Part shown: positions 45,887 through 55,480 of the stretch, one piece after another
How positions within the stretch are numbered: position 1 is the stretch's first letter
Layout of the letters: every line of letters begins with the position of its first letter
Assembly (NCBI RefSeq): GCF_022605725.1
Contig: NC_065548.1
Location: 10,821,644-10,885,643, forward strand
Source of the DNA: Anthonomus grandis grandis
Taxonomy: Eukaryota; Arthropoda; Insecta; Coleoptera; Curculionidae
Direction of reading: 5' to 3'
Length of the DNA stretch: 64,000 nt
Position numbers and translations under genes: made by a program
The notes under the pieces: generated by a model
Databases searched by the model: none
What the model was told of the DNA's origin: nothing
What the model saw: the letters and a program-made list of their open reading frames with translations, nothing else

Positions 45887-47200
45887 CAGTGGCATCGCAC
45901 AAGTGTAAGGAAGAGATGTTAGCAATTAAAAAGTTGCATTAGATCCATGTTACTTAAAGATTAAAGACTAAGATTAACTTAAACTTAAAGATTTACCAAA
46001 GCCTTCATTGCTAGATGTACTAGAGCGATAACAAATATTATAAAAAAAATAAATAAGTAAGACAGTAGACAGAAAAAAAAATCATTAGGCACTTGGACTT
46101 TTCTTCCAATTTTTTTATTCTCCATATCCTTTTAAATTATCTACTACTGTCTATGGTCAAACCATTTGAATAGCAAACATATAATTTTAATACCATCCTC
46201 TAAGATGCCTAAGATGGAGAGGTATCGGGGTATAGGAATGAAAATTGAACATTTTTATTTCTTTTTTCCCTTTTCAGATCAAGTCGTTTCTTTTACCTAA
46301 TAAACAATAAAATTAAAAATCAACAATTTATTACTACATATAAAAAATATCATTGTATTATTTTTTGTCTTTTTTTCTATTATTGTTTTGTTTTAAAAAA
46401 TTATGAGGTAAATTATTTTACTGCAAGTGATTAATTATCTATCTTTGGTAATCAAATTGCAATGGATTTCCAAACTTATTGTAACTATAAGAATTTTTAT
46501 AAGAAGTTTCAATTTAAAAAGATTTATCTTCATGGTGCAATTACATTTGCTCTACATTTTGCCCATCTCTATGTAAATCATCCTGAAGCCTTAAGATAGT
46601 CCCTTTCGGCATTTAATGAGACAAATATTTTCTGACCATCAGCAAAACAGAGAAAAAAATAAAACACGATTAGGGTCTTAAGAGTGGATGTAAAATTTAC
46701 TTGTTTTGGCGACGTTTTGTCTACAACGTAGTTTTTAAAGTCCTAAAACAGCCTTTATTTATTTAAAAAAACCTAATATTTTGGTTAAAAAATTTAATTG
46801 AATGTATACTTATGTATATAATTTTTGAAGCGTATCACTATTTATTGATTTTTAAAAAAGAGTTTGTTTTTTTTTAATTTTTAGATACACTAATATGGCG
46901 ATATAAGAATCAAGGTGGAACGTTTTGAAGATGAAGTTATTCTATTTATCGATCTTCTAGAAATTGTATTTTTCTGGATTAACTTTTTTAAGAATAAACT
47001 AATAACATAACTTTGTTACCATTCTTCTTGATATTTTTTACTTTTTTCTTATATCACCTTTCTATTTCCAAACTAGTATTTAGATCTTCTAGAAATTAAG
47101 TTTTTCTGTCGTAGATTGTCCAATTACATACAAAAATCATCATTTTGTTACCATTATTTATGATACATCAGGCTGAAATGATGATATTAGAATAAAATAG
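45887..47200. other. No gene; two TTCTAGAA repeats
   Basis: AT-rich DNA. Contains the first two copies of the short GATCTTCTAGAAATT...GTTTTTCTG motif (46951 and 47083) that recurs elsewhere in the window. No coding signal. Confidence 0.35.
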
Positions 47201-47205
47201 TCTTA

Positions 47206-48243
47206 TCCTCCAAGTTTTCCAAAGCCTCAAATAAACCCTACAACTGCAATTAAACAAAAACCTCTCAGTAACTATAAAAGAATCTTATTACAAAATAAAG
47301 AAATAGAAAAATCAGAAAATAAACCAGCAGTACTGCCTAGACCACAACTATCTACACCATCACCACGCAGATTTAATATTTCAAAAGGACTTGCTCCAAA
47401 CAAGAAAAACCCTGAACATGAGATACAGCAATCCAATGATGCCTTTTGAAGATTTGGCATTTCCAACCTTGACATCCCTTGCATGGAAAACAAAAGTCCT
47501 GGAAGAGTTATCCAAACGCTTTACTAACCTGCCTGTTTTTATTGGCCTTCATCATTGTAGTGATGTTTTAGCTAATAAAGAAGACGAAGAAGAAGAGACC
47601 ATTTCAAGATCAGAGAAGAGATTTAAAGAAGATACTGTAAGTAGTCTACACAGGTTGTTACGATAACAAAAGAAGAAGAGCTTAAAGGCGAGCAAAATCA
47701 AATTTGATTAGCCCTAATGCTCTTTGATTGCAATAATATACCTATAAATAAATTTAGCAGAAACGTTTCTGAAACAGTAAGTAACAATAAAACTGAATGG
47801 GTATCAAACGCGTGCCGCTACCTCTCTTTACTGCAAGAAATCTGTAAGAAGCAACTAATCGAAATAATGGAGAAAGAATAGGAAAACCAGAGAGAATTGG
47901 AACTTTTAGAATAAGAAAAGAGGAACTGGACCCTGGCAAACAGAAGTTGGATAATTTCTACGTGACCACGAGAGAAGATTTTGCTAATATGAAAGAAAAG
48001 ATGGCGTCAGGAATATGCAATGTCCATGCCAGTGTTTCTCACTAAATTTTTAATAACAAAAGTTCGAGGAGTATATGGATAAGTTTTGTAAGTAAGAGGA
48101 GAGGAAAGAGCATAAAATTTTTAAGATATCTTCGACTGGTAACTTGTTGGAGCAGGAAAAGAAAACCAAGATCTTCCAACTGATAGAAATCGAACTGGAG
48201 TTCACGGATCGAGTGAAGCAGAAGCTGAAAGGCAATGTGTGAG
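47206..48243 (+). pseudogene. Broken coding sequence of unknown family
   Basis: A plus-strand series of frames looks like protein but is interrupted about six times. Segments: PKPQINPTTAIKQKPLSNYK to PSPRRFNISKGLAPNKK (47215-47448); after a shift FEDLAFPTLTSLAWKTKVLE and an acidic stretch NKEDEEEETISRSEK (47445-47666); then LMLFDCNNIPINKFSRNVSE and RYLSLLQEICKKQLIEIME (47715-47877); finally KFEEYMDKFC and LLEQEKKTKIFQLIEIELE (48060-48243). Charged, low in hydrophobic blocks, without the RT, endonuclease or transposase motifs seen elsewhere here. It might be a decayed LINE ORF1, a transposon accessory protein or a processed host pseudogene; I cannot identify it. Confidence 0.45.
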
Positions 48244-48299
48244 AGTGAACGTATTTCAGCCAAAAAATGGAGGAGAAGCTTTTAATTTCTTAACTACTC

Positions 48300-50850
48300 T
48301 CTAGATCCTATGAAAATTATGTTTTTCTGGCATAATTTATCTAGCTACATAAAAAAATTATTATTTTATTAATATACTATTATGATAGCTAAGACAGATT
48401 ACGATATAAGTATAAAAATTTAACCTTTTTAACATCACCTTTTCATTTCTTTGCAACTCTAGAAATTGCGTTTTTCTGCTATAGCATACCTAATGTAAAT
48501 CACACATCATTATTTATGATATTTAGACTTAAATAATTAATAATACTAATTTCTTTAGGTAAATTAAATGTCGCTTCAATTAATTCATCGGCATGTAACA
48601 CATTATATCGAATATTACAAAATCCATCATCGAATTTCGATCTTATCCATAACAGAAAATGTTATGCAAAAGTCGCTATTATTTATATTTACGAAACTGT
48701 TTTAGCAAAATACTTACGACTTACATAATAACATCGGACGGTGTGCGATTGTAAGTGAAATTTCGCAGATCGTGAACAATTAGAAATTAAATTTTCAATA
48801 GAATGAAAGTCGATTGTTGTTTAATGCCCGACGCGATACTTTTGGGTTAATTGGAGGTTTCCTTATTTATACTCGGTTAAATACTTTTATGTTTATGACC
48901 TTTTATAGGTGTATTGGTAATAAATGTAGGTAATAGCAAGAGTAAATAGAAGAACATTTACTTCCTATACTATTTTATCACGAAATCTACATAATCTGCT
49001 AACATGTATTGAGTTAAAAAAATTAATAATCTTTTAGGCAAATATATTGCTTATTTACTGTGAAGGTATAATAAAAGATCACCAAGGTATTAATAAACTA
49101 TTAATTTTCCTTTCCACTAGTTGCCTAACACTCCATAAATTTCCTAACGAGTGTTATTATTGTGACAGTTGTCGACTTATAAATCGGCTTTGTTTGACCA
49201 TTAATTCTGTTTTGATAATTTATTATGTTATTCCTGCTTTTTTTCGGTGCACGCACGGGCCGCCGCGCCGGTTAAATTTTAAATTTATTATAATTATGAA
49301 AGTTGCCAATATATCAGAAAACATGAATGGTCGAAATATATTGTTGTTTATCTGCAGGATTTATTCAAACATGTGAGAAATCTGTAGAGACTTAAGATTT
49401 CTTTATGAGGAATTATTTAGAGGGTGTTTTATTGGAAAGGATAACTATTTTAAGGGCACATAGGAATTATACAGGAAGTTATAAAATATACATAATTTAT
49501 CGTCGTTAAAAGGTGGTTTCGCAAGAATACGATTTTTTTAATTCACATGTAACTTTTGAGTAACCCGGTACTATTTTTCCACGTCTAGGGCAGAGGCCTA
49601 GAGGTAACATTTTTAGGACATAATAACCTGAAAACTCACCCTGTAAATTTTAATGTTTTTTTTGTTAATGAACAATTAGAGATATATACTTCAGATGCAA
49701 AAAACTTCCATATAAACATTGTAGGTGGAAATTCGAGTCGAATGAGTACGAAAATACTGTACGGTGTAAAATAAATCGGGAAGATCTTGAATCACCGCTT
49801 TTTTACTAGAATAAACGATAGGAACTTTAAATTAAAATAGATATATTTGAAAAAAAAATTATAGATTGTTTTAGATTCACACTTCAAAACAACTTTCAAA
49901 AAAATATGTATAATGCTTCAAATAGCAATTTATTATTTAACAAACAAAAATTATAAATAGGTTCAAAATTGTATTCACACCCGTCACCTTGCATAATTGT
50001 AAATAAATTAAAGAATTATTACACAGTTGATAAATATAACACAAAATTAAAAATTTTGAGTATTTTTTCCATTTGTTTCTCTAATATTCTCCATTTTGAA
50101 ACTTGTTTAAAACGTAAACCACAATCAAATCTATGTTAAAAAAAGTATGCCATATGCTAGGAGCATCTAGACTTTAGTATAGGCATAAAGAAGTTTATTA
50201 AAAAAAACTGAGAAACATCAATTTTTATTCTTATATAAATTCGTATTTTATAAAATATCTCCACAATAGTATAAAAATTAAAAAGGTGCTATCAAATAAA
50301 GTGGAAAGTTCAATTATCATTAAACATATAAATAAAATGAAAAATTACTTCAAATAATATAATAGGTAATTCATAATATTCAGTATCAATCATGAGCAAA
50401 TAAAAAATAAACATAACCTGAAACTCCAAGAAGATATGCAAATATTTTTAAGAAAAGCCTGGAAAATCTAAAAATACATTGTTCTTTATAGTGTTCTGAG
50501 GATGAATTTATGATGGTCGAAACATGGATGCAATTGGTTTTGTAAGGAAAGAAGAAATTGAAGTCTTGAAAAATCTAAATTAATATCATAATTATATTTT
50601 ATTCATGTCAGTAATACAGTACCACTTTAATCTAATAAAAATCTAATCTAAAGTAACACTCTAACCTAATGCCTATTATTGCAACGCTAAGTATGGTAAA
50701 ACTTTCTACAAAATACAAGCTATAAAACACTTAAATAAAATGAATTACATATACATATACTAAAATTATAATTTTTTAAACAAATATTATATTTGCGTTA
50801 TTGTACTGACATCTGTATTGAATTAAGGCATTTCTAAAATGGGCACCACC
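48300..50850. other. No gene; TE-poor stretch 48.5-49.4 kb
   Basis: Two copies of the TTTTTCTG-type repeat lie at 48318 and 48458. From 48560 to 49400 there is unique-looking sequence with many homeodomain-type TAAT cores and TTTATG words, and a short GC island GGGCCGCCGCGCCGG at 49258-49272. No frame is convincing. 49430-49640 starts GGGTGTTTTATTGG, a word frequent at insect transposon ends. 49700-50850 is AT-rich with nothing recognised. Confidence 0.35.
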
Positions 50851-51320
50851 ATATTGTCTATCGGATGGGCCATTTGAATACATGCACCCAAATTGCTCCG
50901 AAAGTAAGAGGTATAGAAAAATGTTTGAGACCAAAGATGTTCAGGACAGAGGGAGACATGTATCTGTAGAGGTCATTTTGACGTTGAGGTCGTTTTTCAA
51001 GGTTAATTTAAAGTCAGAGTAATTTTTTTAAATAGGAACTTCTATTTTTGATAGAGAATTTGAAAAGAGCGGAAAATTTTACGTTTAAAATGATATTTGA
51101 AACTTTGTTATCGGAACCTTGAAAAGGTCAAGTTAAGATGCAATTACAAAAAACTGATTTCTAGTTGTTGATTAATGTTTCTGTATGAATTAAACATTTC
51201 AAAAATACTTTAGCTGGTGGGCCAAGCAGAAACGTTTAAGTTTAACCATCTTGACCTTGAGGTTAATTATCCAGGTAATTTTCAGGATAGAAGTTTTTTT
51301 AATGTACCTCAATTTTTTTA
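50850..51320. repeat. Repeat with recurrent AAGGTCA words
   Basis: Diverged internal repeats built around GTTGAGGTCGTTTTTCAAGGTTAA (50980), CCTTGAAAAGGTCAAG (51116) and CATCTTGACCTTGAGGTTAA (51248). The last holds TCAAGGTCA on the minus strand, the extended half-site bound by FTZ-F1/ERR-type nuclear receptors. Non-coding; it ends at the LINE fragment at 51330. Confidence 0.45.
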
Positions 51321-51329
51321 AATATAAAT

Positions 51330-51532
51330 AACATTCTATCGGATAACCGATTTAGTTTTCGGAAGGGGTTGAGCACAACCGATGCAATTCTAGAATTTAC
51401 AATAAATGTAACAAATTATCTAGATACCTGCGTTTTCCTAGACCACACCAAGGCGTTCGATACGGTGCCTCACTCAACACTTCTGAATGTTCTAAATTCC
51501 TATGGGGTACGTGGGATCGCCTTAAGGCGAGA
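51330..51532 (+). pseudogene. LINE reverse transcriptase fragment, cut by Harbinger
   Basis: Plus-strand NRFSFRKGLSTTDAILEFT (51342-51400) and TCVFLDHTKAFDTVPHSTLL (51425-51487), the first catalytic block of a non-LTR polymerase, then NVLNSYGVRGIALR (51487-51530). Similarity stops at 51532, where Harbinger sequence begins. The next RT segment is not found on the far side, where a different LINE starts. Confidence 0.72.
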
Positions 51533-51672
51533 ACAGACTAAGCAAACATTGTTGAGCAACAGCTGAACAACTGTTGAGCAAGAGTTGATCAACTGTTGGC
51601 AAACAAACGTCGATGATTGTTGGAAAACATCGGCGAACCTTGTTGCTGAAGAGTTCGTTCAGTCGAGCCAAA

Positions 51673-51930
51673 ATGTGCGACGAAGACGATGCTTTACTCG
51701 CATGGTGCACGTTTTTAGTAATGAAAATTAAAAAATCGCGTAACTGCAGAAAGCGACGGTGGTGGCAAAGAAGTATATTCGCAAACAGAAAACGGAAGTT
51801 TTTACCAGAACTAAGAATGGAAGACCAAATGCTGTTCAAAAACTTTACTCGAGTTAATGCAACCGCATTTGAAAGTCTCATCGTTATGATTGGACCTAAA
51901 ATTTCTGGACGAAAGAGAAATTGGACCTAG
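51673..51930 (+). pseudogene. Harbinger transposase, N-terminal exon
   Basis: MCDEDDALLAWCTFLVMKIK starts at 51673; an in-frame Met at 51613 lies in the terminal repeat region and is less likely. It continues RKRRWWQRSIFANRKRK and ELRMEDQMLFKNFTRVN, with FESLIVMIGPKIS near the end. This is the normal N-terminal domain of PIF/Harbinger (HARBI1-like) nucleases: a WW/RR-rich start, then the F..Y.R....F..L...I.P.I block. Similarity ends at 51905-51930 at a 17-bp hairpin, and the following 100 or so residues of the family are missing. There is no clear donor site here, so this looks like a deletion rather than a normal exon end. Confidence 0.78.
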
Positions 51931-51967
51931 GGATAGTTACATTAGTCAGTCTAATGTAACTATCCCT
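51929..51967. repeat. Perfect 17-bp inverted repeat, 5-nt loop
   Basis: AGGGATAGTTACATTAG (51929-51945), TCAGT, CTAATGTAACTATCCCT (51951-51967). It sits exactly where the N-terminal transposase exon loses homology and where the oppositely oriented MADF gene ends. Confidence 0.95.
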
Positions 51968-51969
51968 TA

Positions 51970-52265
51970 CTCTTCGATTTTCTGTAAGTGTTTTTATTGA
52001 TTTAAAAGCTTCATCCCTTTAAGGATCAGACAAATTTGGACGCTTTCCCGAGGTTTTTTTTCCTACTGTGACGGTTCTGATTCTATTCCAATATTATGAG
52101 GATCTGAAGGGTTTAACTGCTTTCCAGAACTGTTCTTATATATTGTTGCCAACTGCTTCACTGTGTCATGAGGTGTTTCTGCCTGCTGTAATTAAAGAAT
52201 GCGAAAGAGGAACCTTCAGTAAGGATGGTTTCTGATGAATCCTCGTATTGCGTGTTTTCCAAGTC
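51970..52265 (-). pseudogene. MADF protein gene, second exon (damaged)
   Basis: On the minus strand a good acceptor TTTGTTTCAG/GACTTGG puts the exon start at 52265. The frame is phase 0, matching the donor at 53280: DLENTQYEDSSETILTEGSS (52206-52265). A frameshift near 52180 moves to QAETPHDTVKQLATIYKNSS (52115-52175) and DPHNIGIESEPSQ, then a stop. A further shift gives TSGKRPNLSDP, a stop, and RDEAFKSIKTLTENRRVRD (51965-52025). The last part resembles the short C-terminal region of MADF proteins. The exon lies wholly inside the transposase gene on the other strand. Confidence 0.7.
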
Positions 52266-52410
52266 CTGAAACAAAGTATACATGCCTATAGTATGGGTAT
52301 AATAATAATACGCAGAGTACATATTTAGATGTTGGGAGGTCATAGGACACTTAATGAACAATTGCGGCCTTAGTTGGATATCCTTTTTTTAAATAATGTT
52401 TTTTTTTCAG

Positions 52411-53238
52411 TTACCAGATTCACCTGAAGACTGGCTCCAAATTTCCGATGACTATGAAAACTTATGGAATTTTCCTCAATGCTTAGGAGCCATTGACGGT
52501 AAACACGTCGTACTACAATGCCCCTTTAGAAGTGGAAGCGAATATTATAATTACAAGGGCACTTTCAGCATTGTCTTTATGGCAGTAGTAGATGCAAAGT
52601 ATCGATTTTTCTACGTAAACGTGGGATGGCAAGGACGAATTTCAGATGGTGGTATTTTTAAAAATACACTTTTCGCGAGAAAACTAAATGATGGGACTTT
52701 AAATTTACCAGCTGAAAAACTCCTGCCAGGACAACAGGACGGAACAACACCTTTTGTATTTATTTACGACGATGCGTTTCCTCTACAGGAGAACCTGATG
52801 AAACCATTTCCCGGCGAACATTTGAAGGGGACGTTCCAACGCTCATTTAATTACAGATTATCGCAAGCAAGACAAGTAGTGGAAAATACTTTTGGCGTTA
52901 TGTCGTCTGTATTTCGAGTTTTGCAAAAGCCCTTGCTTTTGCAACCTACTACTGCTGAAATAATTATTCTTACATGTTGCTACTTACATAATTTTTTACA
53001 AAATACTAAAACAATCATGGGCTGTTATGCTTCCCCTGGAACCTATGGCAATGAAGATGTTTCAACGGGCATTTTGGTTCATGGATCTTGGCAAAGCGAA
53101 CCAGAACCTTCATCTACATTTATAAAGTTAAATAGAATTGATAGAAAATCAACCAGAATAGCACAGGAAGTTCGAGAACAATTTGCATATTATTTTTCAG
53201 GCCAAGGAAGAGTGCCTTGGCAAGACAGACTGGAATAA
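52411..53238 (+). CDS. Harbinger transposase, catalytic exon (intact frame)
   Basis: DDE nuclease of the PIF/Harbinger (HARBI1-like) family, open for 276 codons after a canonical acceptor TTTTTTTTCAG/TTACCAG. The ATG at 52396 is upstream of the acceptor in intron sequence, so it is not the real start. It begins LPDSPEDW, where family members normally splice. First catalytic Asp in LGAIDGKHV (residue 34 counted from 52396); SDGGIF; second Asp in FVFIYDDAFPL (residue 125); catalytic Glu in ARQVVENTFGVM (residue 163); then CCYLHNFL and a normal C-terminus ending VPWQDRLE. All catalytic residues are present. As part of a gene lacking its middle it is probably not expressed as a working enzyme. 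Confidence 0.9.
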   Translation, partial: LPDSPEDWLQISDDYENLWNFPQCLGAIDGKHVVLQCPFRSGSEYYNYKGTFSIVFMAVVDAKYRFFYVNVGWQGRISDGGIFKNTLFARKLNDGTLNLPAEKLLPGQQDGTTPFVFIYDDAFPLQENLMKPFPGEHLKGTFQRSFNYRLSQARQVVENTFGVMSSVFRVLQKPLLLQPTTAEIIILTCCYLHNFLQNTKTIMGCYASPGTYGNEDVSTGILVHGSWQSEPEPSSTFIKLNRIDRKSTRIAQEVREQFAYYFSGQGRVPWQDRLE

Positions 53239-53280
53239 AATAATATGTTTTATTATAAAGAATTAAAAAAGTTTACTTAC

Positions 53281-53619
53281 TTGTTCTTGAGTATCTCTTG
53301 TATGTTTTGGTGTATTCTTGTCTTTTAAAAACATTAAATGTTTATATCCAAACCAACGGGACACGTATAATTCATTTGTTCCTTAGCCAGATTTTGTGAC
53401 GCTTTTTGCACATTCCCTTCTAAACTGGGTTTGCAAAACTTTCCATTTTCTCTCAATTTCTTTTCGGGATAGTTCTAGAACGGTCGCGTCAATATTGAAT
53501 GCGTCAGTTCGTTTATTTTTGTTTTTATAAGCTTCATTTTCGGGATTCCATATATTTGAATGTTCCCTTATAAGCTCTATCAAATTTAGAACTTGGTCTT
53601 CTGACCAATCGTGCGACAT
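53281..53619 (-). pseudogene. MADF DNA-binding protein gene, first exon, one stop
   Basis: Partner protein of the Harbinger transposase, thought in this group to bind the element ends. It begins MSHDWSEDQVLNLIELIRE at 53619 (an upstream in-frame Met is at 53625). The MADF domain follows: HSNIWNPENEAYKNKNKR, ERKWKVLQTQFRREC, and after an in-frame TAA at 53383-53385 it continues in the same frame as LYVSRWFGYKHLMFLKDK, completing the domain. It ends with QEQ at a textbook donor GTAAGT (53280-53275). The stop is the only lesion in this exon, and reading resumes without a shift, so it is a recent nonsense mutation (or a base error). The intron to 52265 spans the whole catalytic exon of the opposite gene. 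Confidence 0.83.
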
Positions 53620-53789
53620 TTTCAAATGAATTGAACGTTACTCTGCCGATGTACCGCTTTCGAATGCCTGAATTAAACGAAACGCATATTGACAAGTTTG
53701 CGCACGTATACACCGGTGAAACTGTTGACGCACTGTTGGTCAACATTTCAACTTTGGGTTTTGTGATGCTCTGAGTATACGAGAGATAC

Positions 53790-54790
53790 TTTTTGTTATA
53801 CCGTTCTTGTTCCAGATCATGCTCTATGAACTACCAGAGGGCGTTCGATAGAGTTAAGCATGAGGAACTTATATCAGTGCCTAAATAGATTTTTATATAT
53901 GATAAAAATCTAAGAATCATCAAAAAATTTTACCATCAAAATGCTAAGATCAGAGTAGGCAACCAGTTGGCAAAAGCTATTTCAATAGAGCGTGGAGTGA
54001 GGCAAGGATGTGTACTATCCTCTGTGTTGTTAAATGTTGACTCCGAACATATCTTCAAGCAAGCCTTGGAGGAATGTAATTAACGGCCAACGTTTGAATA
54101 GCATCAGATACGCAGACGACGCAGTGATATTCGCAGACAATCTAGAAGGCCTACAAATAGTGATAACACGTATAACTGAAATTAGCCAACGGTACGGACT
54201 AGATCTAAACAAAAAGAAGGAAAAATATATGGTCAATAGCAATCCAGCCAAGTGAAATAATTGAAAACTGCACAAATGTAAACAGTCAATGGGATTAAAT
54301 ACGAGACAACAAAATTCAGAGCAGCTTTTATAAAAATGAGCACCTTTTTTAAATGCCTTGATCTGGCTCTAACACATAGATCTTCGTACTACAGTCCTAT
54401 ACTTTTTCAGTTCTGCTATACCGAAAGAAGGTTTGGATGCGCTTGGAAGCAGCTACGAAAAAAATTGAAGCATTTGAGTTATGGTGTAATGGATGCATCC
54501 CAAGTTATTACCACAAAATTTAGAAAATGTAAATAGGAATACCTGGGCTATATTTTGAGAAAGAAATAACGCTGTGGCCTCCTCCAATTAATTCTACAAG
54601 TAATACTATATGCCAAGAGGAACCCAGGACGAAGACGAATTTATTGGTTTCACAACCTAAGAAAATGGTTCAAAATAACCACGACTGGACTGTTTCGCAC
54701 AGTCGCTAATAAAGTAAGAATTATTGTGTTAGTTGGAATTCTGGACCTATACAGCTTTCTTTCGGATCCAGACTTTGCTAATCTGTCTGC
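53790..54790 (+). pseudogene. RTE-like LINE, C-terminal half
   Basis: Plus-strand MNYQRAFDRVKHEELIS (53827-53878), the first catalytic motif, then DKNLRIIKKFYHQNAKIRVG (53900-53960) and IERGVRQGCVLSSVLLN (53988-54040). After a shift SIRYADDAVIFADNLEGLQI (54102-54160) has the catalytic Asp pair intact. The thumb region follows: YRKKVWMRLEAATKKIEAFELWC (54418-54490, shifted frame) and decayed C-terminal blocks to about 54760. Same clade as 23190-24480. Confidence 0.82.
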
Positions 54791-55480
54791 CTGAGAATAA
54801 ATTTCTTCCTTTTAGGTCTTTTATGACCTAGCGCTTTTACTTGACTACATAAGTAGATAATATTTCTGTATTTTAATTGCTGTTCTGTCAACCACCTTGC
54901 ACAAAGTTTAATTGCGTGAGTTTCCACCTTAAATATCCTCACGGGCTTGCCAAGGCTGACTGCTATCTCCACTATTAGTTTGCACCCATTGTCAATGCAT
55001 GAATTCGTCTGGAAGCCTTCAATATGTGAATGTCTGTATTTTTCAGTAACTTTCTACTATGTTCCCATGTTTCCCGGTAAGAAATGATGATCGTAAAGAG
55101 TTCGGTGTATGTTGTCTTTCTTGACATGATGTCAGATGGTATTCTCAAAGTGTTGTTACTGCAAATTTTTTCCCAACAGCTCTGTTGAATCAATTCTGAC
55201 GTCAATTGCAACCAAGAGACAAAAAATAAAGAACTCCAAGTCTCGGTCTCAAAACATAATGTTGTCATTTATGTTTTGAGACCGAGACTTTTTATTTTTT
55301 CTCTAATTACGTAGGTCTCTTTGAGATAATGAGCAAGTTCTTTTAAGTTGCAATCAAGTTGCCATTTAAAGCATAATATGGTGCTTAAGGCCTGGAGGAA
55401 GCTACACTGAAGAACACCTCTATGGTAGCTGTTGGTAGTAATGTGAAAGCACCTGCATTTTAGGCAAGTATGTCTTTAAT
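54790..55480 (-). pseudogene. LINE RNase H fragment (I/R1-like)
   Basis: Minus-strand remains of a LINE with RNase H. AGAFTLLPTATIEVFFSVAS (55400-55460) is the connection after the polymerase. A 97-codon frame (54975-55268) and a 64-codon frame (54778-54972) follow. The latter, SLGKPVRIFKVETHAIKLCA to LCSQVKALGHK, matches the RNase H pattern S.G....FQAEi.AI..C...SDSQ.AL.AL with the Asp lost. Disabled. Confidence 0.68.
55216..55303. repeat. Inverted duplication with 22-bp perfect core
   Basis: 55238-55259 (AAGTCTCGGTCTCAAAACAT..) and 55269-55290 are perfect reverse complements around a 9-nt loop. Pairing extends outward with one mismatch and a 7-nt bulge (GAGAcAAAAAATAAA at 55216-55230 with 55291-55303). 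The left arm is part of the LINE RNase H region, so the right arm is an inverted copy of it. Confidence 0.92.

Larger units (their letters stand above)
51533..53790. mobile_element. PIF/Harbinger element with two convergent genes
   Basis: The element contains a Harbinger-type transposase (plus strand, exons at 51673-51930 and 52411-53238) and a MADF DNA-binding protein (minus strand, exons at 53281-53619 and 51970-52265), the two proteins such elements usually need. Ends carry repeated GTTGA(G/C)CAACAG words: ATTGTTGAGCAACAGC at 51549-51564, AACTGTTGAGC at 51570, and on the right, read inward, AATGTTGACCAACAG (53735-53750). The exact terminal repeats and a 3-bp target duplication could not be fixed. 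The borders lie near 51533 and between 53750 and 53800. Confidence 0.8.

Noticed and set aside
50494..50530. Fourth hammerhead-like motif (CTGAGGATG...CGAAACATG)
   Set aside because: CTGAGGA deviates from the core and no stem II can be formed.
52411..53238. Domesticated host HARBI1 gene instead of a transposon
   Set aside because: The element ends carry repeated terminal words, a MADF partner gene is present, and the N-terminal part is disrupted; a domesticated gene would be kept intact.
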